Positions 6,692 through 12,195 of a DNA stretch of 12,195 bases are shown piece by piece (position 1 is the first letter of the stretch; each line of letters opens with the position of its first letter). The stretch is from Candidatus Parcubacteria bacterium. GTDB lineage: Bacteria; Patescibacteriota; Saccharimonadia; Saccharimonadales; Saccharimonadaceae. A model generated the notes under the pieces. The model was given only the letters and a program-made list of their open reading frames with translations. It was not told where the DNA came from and searched no databases. A program made the translations under genes and the position numbers. The stretch lies in contig JAEYUN010000001.1 of NCBI GenBank assembly GCA_023432475.1, positions 1 through 12,195 of the forward strand. The letters run 5' to 3'.

Positions 6692-7203
6692 ATGAGTAAT
6701 AACATGTCAGATAGGCGGTGGCCAGTTGGTGGGGGCAAAGCCCCCACCAACCGTTAACCGGCGCCTGGAGGTTGCGGTGTACGCATACTGGGTTTGAAAC
6801 CCAGCCCTTAGTTTACTTCTAAGGTGAAGTCTGGATAAGTTCCAGAGGACTGCGCTTGGTCAGCGCTTAAACCTGTTTACGACGACGCATTAGAGCGCCC
6901 CTCTCGGTTAGTGCGCACTTCACAGGCGCCGTTTGACGGTAGGTCCGGGGTGGTTCAGGCTTTGAACCTGCCGATGAAACTCATCAGCTAAGCTCCTTTC
7001 GTATACACGAGGCAAGGCCGGCGGCGGAGGTTCACATCGAATTCATCTGCTGCCTGAGTGCGACACCCATAGCATCTCCTCCCTTGAAATTGACCCTACT
7101 GGGCGCGTCCAAAGACGCGCCCATAAGGTCAACTTCAAGGAGTTATCTATCTGACATGTTAAGGTTTTCCCCGGGAAACTATAAAGCCTCGACCGATAGG
7201 ACT
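6664..7203 (-). ncRNA. Large structured non-coding RNA candidate (about 540 nt), class not recognised
   Basis: No credible protein gene lies on either strand between 6653 and 7253. On the minus strand a near-consensus promoter, a structured body and a terminator delimit a 540-nt transcript. A 15-bp perfect helix (7147-7161 with 6700-6714) joins its ends. Inside, in 5' to 3' order: an extended hairpin of 16 bp with one bulge (7127-7142 with 7079-7095) topped by 9 bp (7114-7122 with 7101-7109, loop UUUG); hairpins 6973-6985 and 6952-6968; a long-range 9-bp helix (6923-6931 with 6759-6767) on which 6 further base pairs stack (6917-6922 with 6825-6830); hairpins 6852-6866, 6830-6846, 6807-6823 and 6788-6804; and a 12-bp GC-rich hairpin (6740-6751 with 6725-6736). 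I searched by eye for hallmarks of RNase P RNA, tmRNA, SRP RNA, 6S RNA and group I/II introns and found none. The strong promoter suggests an abundant RNA. Confidence 0.8.
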
Positions 7204-7209
7204 GTCCAG

Positions 7210-7238
7210 ATTATATCATACTTGAGCACTATAGTCAA
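7210..7238 (-). promoter_or_regulatory. Strong sigma70 promoter of the large ncRNA
   Basis: On the minus strand TTGACT (7233-7238) is separated by exactly 17 bp from a perfect TATAAT (7210-7215), with an A/T-rich stretch just upstream. Predicted start at about 7203. It lies entirely between the obg stop codon (7254) and the RNA body, so the RNA has its own promoter. Confidence 0.85.
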
Positions 7239-7253
7239 TAGTATTTTACCGAA

Positions 7254-8534
7254 TTACTGTTCTGTCAATGTTAGTGTTTTACCGGCAATAGAGAGTTTGG
7301 TCTTGCCTGTTGCCCCTTGGCGTAACAGTTCATGAACGATGCCCATTTTACGCATAATATCACGCAGTCGGTTAAGCGAATGAATATTACCTAGGTCGGT
7401 ACGACGAGCAAACCGCTCAATCTTGGAACCACTGACCTTAAAAGTGCCGTCGTCAAGTTTTTCAACTATCCAGGCGGTTCCTTGCTCTTTTTCGCCAAGC
7501 GAAATAGTCGGAATCTCTGCTGTCTCAACTTCGTCTAGTTCGATATTGCGAGCACTTTTCACGACATCTGCCAGTTCACGGAGCAGCTCTTGCAAGCCCA
7601 TATGACTTTGCGAAGAAATCGCCATAACTGGTGTCTCGGCCGGTACGACCGCTTGTAAGGCAGCGCGTTGCATATTTAGCAGCTCGGTATCGAGGCCTTC
7701 AATCTTGGTTAAGGCCACCACCTCAGGCAGCGCCGCTATGGTGGCGCTGTACCGCTCAAGCTCACGGCGAATCGTTTGGTAAGCGGCAGCTGGCTCGTCG
7801 TTGTAAGTGTCAATAAGATGCAAAATAACAGCAGTACGCTCAATATGTTTCAAAAATGCATCACCCAAGCCCTTGCCTTCGGCGGCACCTTCAATAAGCC
7901 CGGGAATATCGGCTATAAGCAGACTAGTGTCATCGATATCAGCCACGCCTAGATTGGGCGTTAGGGTAGTAAAAGCATAGTCGGCAATTTCGGGTTTAGC
8001 GTTAGTAATAACGCTAAGCAGAGTCGATTTACCAGCGTTAGGAAAGCCGACTAAACCAACGTCAGCCAGTAATTTAAGCTCAAGCCTTGCTTCAAACGAC
8101 TCGCCCGCCTCACCAAGCTCGGCGACACGTGGCGCTTGACGAGTCGAACTCTTGAAATGGGCGTTACCAAAACCGCCATCACCACCTTTTGCCACCACTA
8201 GGCTTTGGCCATTTTCAACCAAATCTGCCACCAAAACATCATCTCTATAAACCGCAGTGCCAACCGGCACCTTAACTGTGACATCACTACCGTTACGGCC
8301 ATGCATCTGCCGTTTCCCGCCAGCTTCGCCGTCATCAGCTTTAATCTCTTGCTTCATCCGGAAATTAACTAGTGTATTTACCCCTTCGTCGGCCAGGAAA
8401 ATTACGTTACCCCCTCTACCACCATCGCCACCGTCGGGTCCCCCTTTATCGATAAATTTTTCATGCCGAAAACTGACCGTACCGTTACCGCCACGGCCGG
8501 CAGATATTTTAACAAGGGCTGAGTCTGCAAACAT
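7254..8534 (-). CDS. obgE: Obg-family GTPase (ribosome assembly, stress)
   Basis: 426 residues from the ATG at 8534. A GTG six bases upstream (8540) lies inside the AGAGGTGA ribosome-binding-like stretch (8537-8544) and is less likely. Domain order: glycine-rich Obg fold (1-157, with GRGGNG and GGPDGGDGGRGGN), G domain, and C-terminal OCT domain (about 345-420, GTAWIVEKLDDGTFKVSGSK). G-domain motifs are G1 GFPNAGKST (163-171), switch I TTLTPNLG, and G3 DIPGLIEGA (209-217). The G4 motif, normally NKxD, reads TKIE (276-279), and G5 reads SSQS (307-310). Obg GTPases bind the large ribosomal subunit late in assembly and influence (p)ppGpp responses and division. The gene follows the LysM-CHAP gene after a terminator, and the large ncRNA begins just past its stop. 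Confidence 0.97.
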   Translation of the reverse strand: MFADSALVKISAGRGGNGTVSFRHEKFIDKGGPDGGDGGRGGNVIFLADEGVNTLVNFRMKQEIKADDGEAGGKRQMHGRNGSDVTVKVPVGTAVYRDDVLVADLVENGQSLVVAKGGDGGFGNAHFKSSTRQAPRVAELGEAGESFEARLELKLLADVGLVGFPNAGKSTLLSVITNAKPEIADYAFTTLTPNLGVADIDDTSLLIADIPGLIEGAAEGKGLGDAFLKHIERTAVILHLIDTYNDEPAAAYQTIRRELERYSATIAALPEVVALTKIEGLDTELLNMQRAALQAVVPAETPVMAISSQSHMGLQELLRELADVVKSARNIELDEVETAEIPTISLGEKEQGTAWIVEKLDDGTFKVSGSKIERFARRTDLGNIHSLNRLRDIMRKMGIVHELLRQGATGKTKLSIAGKTLTLTEQ

Positions 8535-8545
8535 GTTCACCTCTT

Positions 8546-8574
8546 ATTGTACCTGCATCTACCCCTGAAAACAA
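8546..8574 (-). promoter_or_regulatory. obg promoter overlapping the upstream terminator
   Basis: Minus strand: TTGTTT (8569-8574), 17-bp spacer, TACAAT (8546-8551). The predicted start near 8539 leaves about 5 nt before the ATG, which would exclude most of the AGAGGTGA stretch from the mRNA. The -35 box lies on the foot and U-tract of the LysM-CHAP terminator. Confidence 0.5.
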
Positions 8575-8611
8575 ATATCCCCGCTCAGTTTTTATGTGAG
8601 CGGGGATATTT
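8568..8611 (-). terminator. Rho-independent terminator after the LysM-CHAP gene
   Basis: A perfect 15-bp stem, AAATATCCCCGCTCA with TGAGCGGGGATATTT (8573-8587 and 8597-8611), has a 9-nt loop. On the minus strand GUUUU follows. The plus strand also carries a T6 run (8615-8620) three bases past the stem, so it may be bidirectional. It starts 21 bp after the stop codon at 8633. Confidence 0.85.
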
Positions 8612-8632
8612 AAGTTTTTTCAAAACGAGCGT

Positions 8633-9808
8633 TTAGTGGATGAAGTTGTAAGCGGCTGCCGCACCGGCATCGAGTGAACGATAACTGATGCGCGCCCAGC
8701 CACCACCGTTACCGTAGTAGTTCATCTCCGAAACGGTAATACCACCGTCACCACGAACTTCTTCAACAACAGCCACGTGACCTAGGCCACCACCGTTTTG
8801 CATGACAGCACCAACGGCTGGCGTGCGGTTAACTAGGTAACCAGCGCTACCGGCCGCATAAGCCCAAGATGCAGCATTACCCCAGAAGCTACCGATAGGA
8901 CGGCCAATCTGGGCGCGACGGTTATAGGCATACCAAGTACAGTAGCCGTAACTATAACGGTTACCGGCTTGGGCGGCATAAGCTGGGTTGATTCGTGAAT
9001 AAACTGGTGTCGACGAGGTAATAACGCGCGGTGCACGATAGCCGGGACGTTCGTTAGTCGGTAAAACACCGTCAGGCAAGACGATACGCTGGCCAGGAAT
9101 CAGACCACTCAGCTCAAGGTCGTTTTTACTGGTAATACGCGCCGGATCGGCTTTGTATTTATCAGCGATAGCCTGCAAGCTATCACCGTCTTTGACAGTA
9201 TAGACAACACCGTCAACCGAAGGAATAACCAAATCAACATCTGGAACCAGTGCATCGGTCACCATGTTATTGGCCCATTTGAGGGTCTGAGTAGTAATAC
9301 CGTAACGTGCGGCCACCGAACTAGCGGTGTCGCCGTTAACAGTACGATAAGTCGTAATAGCACTTGAGCTAGTCGGTTCGAAAACTTGAGGTTTAGTAAT
9401 AATACCTTCATCAAGTTGCGATATTTCACTCATAGCGTTTAGGGTGATAGACAAGCTAGAAACCTCACTAGCAACCGACAGACCAGCTACTTCGGCAGTT
9501 TGAGCCGCTAAGTGAGCCACGGTCAACTGGTCGACCGAAGGCTTGGCCACATCAGCACTAGGCTGCAGGGCATTAACGCTCGAAGCCGATTCACTGGTAA
9601 TACTTGCTTGAGGACTGTAACTGATGGAAGCGATCGATATGATCAAAACTAAAATAGACGAATATACCATCGCGCTTGCAAGACGTTTGGCTTTTTTAGC
9701 CTGGCTCCTAGTGGATACTTGCGGGCGCGAAACCATCGGTGAAACCGATGTAACTTCAGCTATTGCTGAACGAAAAGCTTTAATACTTTTTCTCCTGTTA
9801 ACTGTCAC
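8633..9808 (-). CDS. Membrane-anchored or secreted LysM-LysM-CHAP peptidoglycan hydrolase
   Basis: Up to 391 residues if started at GTG 9808; an in-frame ATT at 9784 (codon 9) has a far better ribosome binding site and may be the true start, giving 383. A basic N-terminus with KKAKR precedes a single hydrophobic segment (about 47-64: MVYSSILVLIISIASISY), a signal anchor or signal peptide. A Ser/Ala-rich linker follows, then LysM 1 (about 153-196, TYRTVNGDTASSVAARYGI) and LysM 2 (about 202-246, YTVKDGDSLQAIADKY). The C-terminal CHAP domain (about 283-391) carries the catalytic C290 in YGYCTWYAY, H344 in GLGHVAVVEE and the polar E361-x-N363 of SEMNYYG. LysM binds glycan GlcNAc; CHAP enzymes cleave stem peptides or cross-bridges as amidase or endopeptidase. 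It acts outside the cell, probably in wall remodelling or daughter separation, or on a host wall if the organism is an episymbiont. It has its own strong promoter and a long structured leader. Confidence 0.9.
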   Translation of the reverse strand: MTVNRRKSIKAFRSAIAEVTSVSPMVSRPQVSTRSQAKKAKRLASAMVYSSILVLIISIASISYSPQASITSESASSVNALQPSADVAKPSVDQLTVAHLAAQTAEVAGLSVASEVSSLSITLNAMSEISQLDEGIITKPQVFEPTSSSAITTYRTVNGDTASSVAARYGITTQTLKWANNMVTDALVPDVDLVIPSVDGVVYTVKDGDSLQAIADKYKADPARITSKNDLELSGLIPGQRIVLPDGVLPTNERPGYRAPRVITSSTPVYSRINPAYAAQAGNRYSYGYCTWYAYNRRAQIGRPIGSFWGNAASWAYAAGSAGYLVNRTPAVGAVMQNGGGLGHVAVVEEVRGDGGITVSEMNYYGNGGGWARISYRSLDAGAAAAYNFIH

Positions 9809-9816
9809 CAGTTAAC
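9782..9816 (-). promoter_or_regulatory. Start region of the LysM-CHAP gene: hairpin, AGGAG and candidate ATT start
   Basis: A perfect 8-bp hairpin GTTAACTG-GTGA-CAGTTAAC (9797-9816) with a GNRA-type tetraloop holds the GTG at 9806-9808 in its loop. Directly after it, AGGAGA (9791-9796) sits 7 nt before an in-frame ATT (9782-9784). No ATG, GTG or TTG lies at a suitable distance from this AGGAG. The GTG has no purine-rich site of its own. Confidence 0.5.
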
Positions 9817-10029
9817 ACTACTTCTACTTATCTTACTTCTCGTATGCGTTACCGCAACAAGAACAGGGCGTCAATCGACCGTTGTTAAGTTAATATGACT
9901 TATTTTCGATATGTACGTTTTCTCGCCCGTGCGATGTTCGAGGTAGGTCCTCACCACACATCTATTCCCACGCAGTTACCTCTGTTAACCAGGTTAGTTT
10001 AGAGGTAAAAACGATATGCACTGAAAGAC
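9817..10029 (-). promoter_or_regulatory. Long structured 5' leader of the LysM-CHAP gene (riboswitch-like, unassigned)
   Basis: The predicted transcript starts near 10029, leaving over 200 nt before the coding region. On the minus strand it begins with an 8-bp helix UUACCUCU/AGAGGUAA (10001-10008 with 9976-9983). Directly after comes a nested set: CGCA region 9971-9974 with 9930-9933, ACATC region 9958-9962 with 9933-9937, and CCTC region 9949-9952 with 9940-9943 (5-nt loop). The sequence GTTAAC occurs here (9984-9989) and twice in the start hairpin, allowing alternative pairing. The stretch 9817-9920 is A/T-rich with little structure. I do not recognise a known riboswitch; c-di-AMP (ydaO) riboswitches often precede LysM or wall-hydrolase genes, but their conserved sequence is not visible. 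Confidence 0.5.
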
Positions 10030-10035
10030 GTATCT

Positions 10036-10064
10036 ATTGTACTAAGGATTGATTTAGATGTCAA
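10036..10064 (-). promoter_or_regulatory. Strong promoter of the LysM-CHAP gene
   Basis: Minus strand: perfect TTGACA (10059-10064), 17-bp spacer, TACAAT (10036-10041). An A-rich stretch lies just upstream, next to the mltG stop codon (10076). Predicted start near 10029. Confidence 0.8.
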
Positions 10065-10075
10065 TTTGTTTTCTA

Positions 10076-11284
10076 CTATAGTTTACACAACTCGATACAG
10101 TGTGCATCACGCAGAGCTTCATGTTCTTCGAGGGTTCTTGAGAAATAAGTAACGCCGTCATCACCCGCTACAAAGTACAAGTAGTCACCGCTGGCCGGTT
10201 CGGCTATGGCCCGAAGAGCCGATAACGTAACTGTACCAATAGGCCCGGGAGGCAACCCGGCGTACTTGCGGGTGTTATACGGCGATTCGTAGTCTGGACT
10301 TGGCGTGGCGTCGGCTTGTCTAGCGGCGTAAATGTAAGTAACATCAGAGCCAAGCATCATGCCTATATCAAGTCTGGTTAAGAAGACTTGAGCAACCTGC
10401 GGTTGATAAGATGCCTCACCGACTTCTTGCTGCACTATCGAGGCTAACGTAATAGCTTGGTGAAGATTCAGTCCTTTTGCGGCAAATTTATCGATCAAGC
10501 CTTCATTTTGTAGTCGGGTATAAAACTCGTCTATGGCGCGTTGCAATAAGCTCTCTAGGCTATCCCCGGCCCCTACACGGTAGGTCTCAGGCAATAAATA
10601 CCCCTCTAGACCTTGGCCTTCAGGTAAATCTTTCAGTAGCGGGGAGGAATATGTAGTGGCCGCATAAGCTCGCTTTATCTCTTCGGCCAAATAACCTTGG
10701 GCCGCTAAGCTTTTTTCAACTGTTGGGTCGGCCAGCTGTTTGAGTGTCATTCCTGGTAATATAATGACGTCTTGAGAATCTTGTAATCCTTTGCTCAAAT
10801 GGTCAACTATCTCGCTAACTGATTGTGAGGCTCCCAATTTGTAAGTCCCGGCTTGAAGGACGCCTGATTTACCGCTCACACTTGTATATATCTCAAAAGC
10901 TAAACTACTACGAATAATCGACTTACCCTCGAGCATCTGGCCAATACCACGAGGTGTCATACCGGACTCGACCGTAACCTTTTGCAAAATAGCCCCGCTA
11001 TCGCGTGGCTGGAGAGACTGCCAATACCAAATAAAGGCCGCAGCAATCAACGACGCCATAATGACAGCACCAGCCAAGATGAACGGCCATTTGCGGCGTG
11101 GTTGTTTTTTAGTGTCACTTGGTACTGGTACCGCTTCTGCACTATCAGCGTCAATCAACTCGGTTTGGGCCGACTTGGGCGGGGGTAGATCAACCGCGGA
11201 TGGATCATTAATTCTAGGTGAGGACGGGTTTGTCGCGGTTGGTTCAACTGGCCGTCGCCAGTTTTTAGGTGGTTTAATGTCCAT
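10076..11284 (-). CDS. mltG: Endolytic transglycosylase MltG (YceG-like)
   Basis: 402 residues from the ATG at 11284, chosen because GAGGAG (11289-11294) sits 4 nt upstream; the frame is open to 11332, but that would lie deep inside ruvX. A proline-rich cytoplasmic N-terminus of about 60 residues (NWRRPVEPTATNP...), longer than in E. coli (340 residues total), precedes RRK and one membrane helix (about 66-88). Outside are a LysM-like subdomain (about 101-166) and the YceG core: LEGYLLPETY (226-235), TLASIVQQE with the presumed catalytic Glu287, VFLTRLDIGM, YNTRKYAGLPPGPIG and YLYFVA. MltG cleaves nascent glycan strands at the membrane and sets their length. It overlaps ruvX by 11 nt, the same order as in many Gram-positive bacteria, implying translational coupling. 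The C-terminal end HCIELCKL with two cysteines is unusual. Confidence 0.96.
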   Translation of the reverse strand: MDIKPPKNWRRPVEPTATNPSSPRINDPSAVDLPPPKSAQTELIDADSAEAVPVPSDTKKQPRRKWPFILAGAVIMASLIAAAFIWYWQSLQPRDSGAILQKVTVESGMTPRGIGQMLEGKSIIRSSLAFEIYTSVSGKSGVLQAGTYKLGASQSVSEIVDHLSKGLQDSQDVIILPGMTLKQLADPTVEKSLAAQGYLAEEIKRAYAATTYSSPLLKDLPEGQGLEGYLLPETYRVGAGDSLESLLQRAIDEFYTRLQNEGLIDKFAAKGLNLHQAITLASIVQQEVGEASYQPQVAQVFLTRLDIGMMLGSDVTYIYAARQADATPSPDYESPYNTRKYAGLPPGPIGTVTLSALRAIAEPASGDYLYFVAGDDGVTYFSRTLEEHEALRDAHCIELCKL

Positions 11285-11687
11285 ATTTCTCCTCAATATA
11301 ATCTTGTAATATAATAGCGGCCGCCTCGGCATCGATAGACGCTTTGTCGTAGACTTTGCCGCGTGCCAATAGGCGCTCTTCTGCTATAACAGAGGTCAAG
11401 GACTCGTCCTGAAATACTACCGGTACGCCAAAAGCCTCTAAGTGTTGGCTAAATTTGATAACCTCTGCTGTCTGAGCGGTTGGCTCACCGGTTTGGTTGC
11501 GCGGGTGCCCCACCACAATGGCTACGGGCTCGACCTCTTTAACCAAGCGTGTGAGCTCAGCCAGTTCATTGCCATTGACTTCAAGAGTAGTGAGAGGAAA
11601 CGCCAGTTTAGTAGAAGTATCTGCTCTAGCGATACCAATCCGCTTTGCGCCCACGTCCAAGCCGAGTAAATTTTGGGCGCTAGTCAT
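11274..11687 (-). CDS. ruvX: RuvX/YqgF-family RNase H-fold nuclease
   Basis: 137 residues, usual length for the family. The RNase H-like fold shows as LLGLDVGAKRIGIARAD with D11, the IVVGHPRNQTGEP loop (57-69), FQDESLTSVIAEERL with E95, and ASIDAEAAAIILQDYIEE with D119. These acidic residues form the metal site. YqgF proteins act in 16S rRNA 3'-end maturation and have been proposed as alternative Holliday-junction resolvases. The ATG at 11687 overlaps the upstream gene by 8 nt (ATGACTAG), and the gene's end overlaps mltG by 11 nt, so three genes form one tightly coupled operon. Confidence 0.95.
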   Translation of the reverse strand: MTSAQNLLGLDVGAKRIGIARADTSTKLAFPLTTLEVNGNELAELTRLVKEVEPVAIVVGHPRNQTGEPTAQTAEVIKFSQHLEAFGVPVVFQDESLTSVIAEERLLARGKVYDKASIDAEAAAIILQDYIEEKYGH

Positions 11688-12195
11688 TCGTCATCGTGAA
11701 AGTTATCTTGATACGTTCTGTACTATCTGGTACACGATTTACCCAGAACGGTGATAGTTGAACATCGACGTCTTTGACACCCTGAATGCCCCCTACCAGC
11801 TGCTGAACCTCGCCAACTCGTTTTTGACGTAGTTGTTCGGCTAGATTCTTCTCATCGATATTTGGTCCGACCTGGGCCACTGCAGTAGCACGGACAGAAT
11901 AGCCTTCTTCGATTTTCAAAAACTGAGCAAACTGGGTTGCATTGTCGCCGCTCTCATAGACTTTTTGCGAGCTGTCCCCTTTGAGTTGAGCTTCAAGATA
12001 AGCATCGTAAATCGCTTTAAGATCTTGGCGCTCGACCCCAACGAGAGTATAGGTGGTCTCTTGAGTCAATTTGGCCGTTGTCGCTTCGGCGTCAAGTGCT
12101 GGAGTACTAACTGGGTCGGCCGCCGTGACGATAAAGCCTTCGTCGATAACTATTTGCGAGGAGTTGAATTCTTTTTTAAGCTCTGCTTTAACGGT
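11680..12195 (-). CDS. C-terminal part of an extracytoplasmic-type protein, possibly baseplate J-like (start outside window)
   Basis: The frame is open to the window edge (172 residues visible), so the TTG at 12069 is internal. I do not recognise it with certainty. Visible are a segment QIVIDEGFIVTAADPVSTPA, a helical stretch, and a C-terminal alpha/beta segment of about 65 residues: NLAEQLRQKRVGEVQQLVGG, then IQGVKDVDVQLSPFWVNRVP and a final strand KITFTMTND. The ending 'helix - GVxDVDVxxSPFWVxxVP - strand' resembles from memory the ends of CPR proteins annotated as baseplate J/gp47-like, which have an N-terminal membrane helix; the N-terminus is not visible here. There are no cysteines in the visible part. 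It is the first visible gene of the operon with ruvX and mltG. Confidence 0.6.
   Translation of the reverse strand, partial: TVKAELKKEFNSSQIVIDEGFIVTAADPVSTPALDAEATTAKLTQETTYTLVGVERQDLKAIYDAYLEAQLKGDSSQKVYESGDNATQFAQFLKIEEGYSVRATAVAQVGPNIDEKNLAEQLRQKRVGEVQQLVGGIQGVKDVDVQLSPFWVNRVPDSTERIKITFTMTND

Noticed and set aside
6788..6804. tRNA gene suggested by a T-arm-like hairpin
   Set aside because: No acceptor, D or anticodon arm in register.
6981..7001. Hammerhead ribozyme core (CUGAUGAG and CGAAA on the minus strand)
   Set aside because: The CGAAA precedes CUGAUGA by only 9 nt, too short for the two stems and cleavage site that any circular permutation needs; the CUGAUGAG is part of a simple GAUGA/UCAUC hairpin.
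6664..7203. RNase P RNA, tmRNA, SRP RNA or group I/II intron as identity of the structured RNA
   Set aside because: No GAGGAAAGUCC / ACAGAA core of RNase P, no alanine-tRNA-like ends with CCA or a tag frame ending in small hydrophobic residues, no GGAAGG...GCAGC of SRP RNA, no domain V or P7 core seen. A divergent member cannot be excluded without a covariance-model search.
7084..7335. 83-codon plus-strand ORF across the ncRNA start and the end of obg
   Set aside because: Lies antisense over the ncRNA hairpin, its promoter and the obg terminus, and has no plausible family or ribosome binding site.
11285..11332. Upstream extension of mltG to 11332
   Set aside because: Would overlap ruvX by 59 nt and bypass the GAGGAG site directly before the ATG at 11284.

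Overview
The window looks like a compact chromosomal segment of a small-genome bacterium, most likely a Patescibacteria/CPR member close to Saccharibacteria (TM7). The lineage is inferred from the gene set, tight packing, roughly 50% G+C and actinobacteria-like details such as the CxxH zinc hook of UvrA; it was not tested by phylogeny. The standard genetic code fits: no gene is interrupted by TGA. There is no sign of prophage, transposon or CRISPR array. Eleven protein genes are supported, two of them cut by the window edges.

Left part (1-4490): the end of a DedA-family membrane protein converges on uvrA. Upstream of uvrA on the same strand is a second membrane protein of the wider DedA/VTT superfamily (TVP38/TMEM64). 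A divergent promoter region separates it from a small membrane protein of unknown function, whose stop codon overlaps that of the next gene.

Middle (4487-7250): exonuclease I (sbcB), then a divergent 220-bp spacer with tandem inverted repeats, then a PaaX-like protein with a Cas2-like ferredoxin domain. Convergent to it lies the most striking element: a 540-nt minus-strand region without a protein gene. It has a near-perfect sigma70 promoter, a 15-bp helix joining its two ends, many strong internal hairpins and a rho-independent terminator. I interpret it as a large structured non-coding RNA and cannot assign it to a known class.

Right part (7254-12195), all on the minus strand: in transcription order, a partial secreted or surface-type protein, ruvX and mltG form an overlapping operon. 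Then comes a LysM-CHAP cell-wall hydrolase with its own strong promoter and a structured leader of over 200 nt, a terminator, and the ribosome-assembly GTPase Obg. MltG (glycan strand release) and the LysM-CHAP enzyme (stem-peptide or cross-bridge cleavage) form a peptidoglycan-remodelling group.

Two general patterns stand out. At several genes the -10 box lies only 6-11 nt upstream of the start codon, implying leaderless or nearly leaderless mRNAs. None of the eleven genes ends in TGA.
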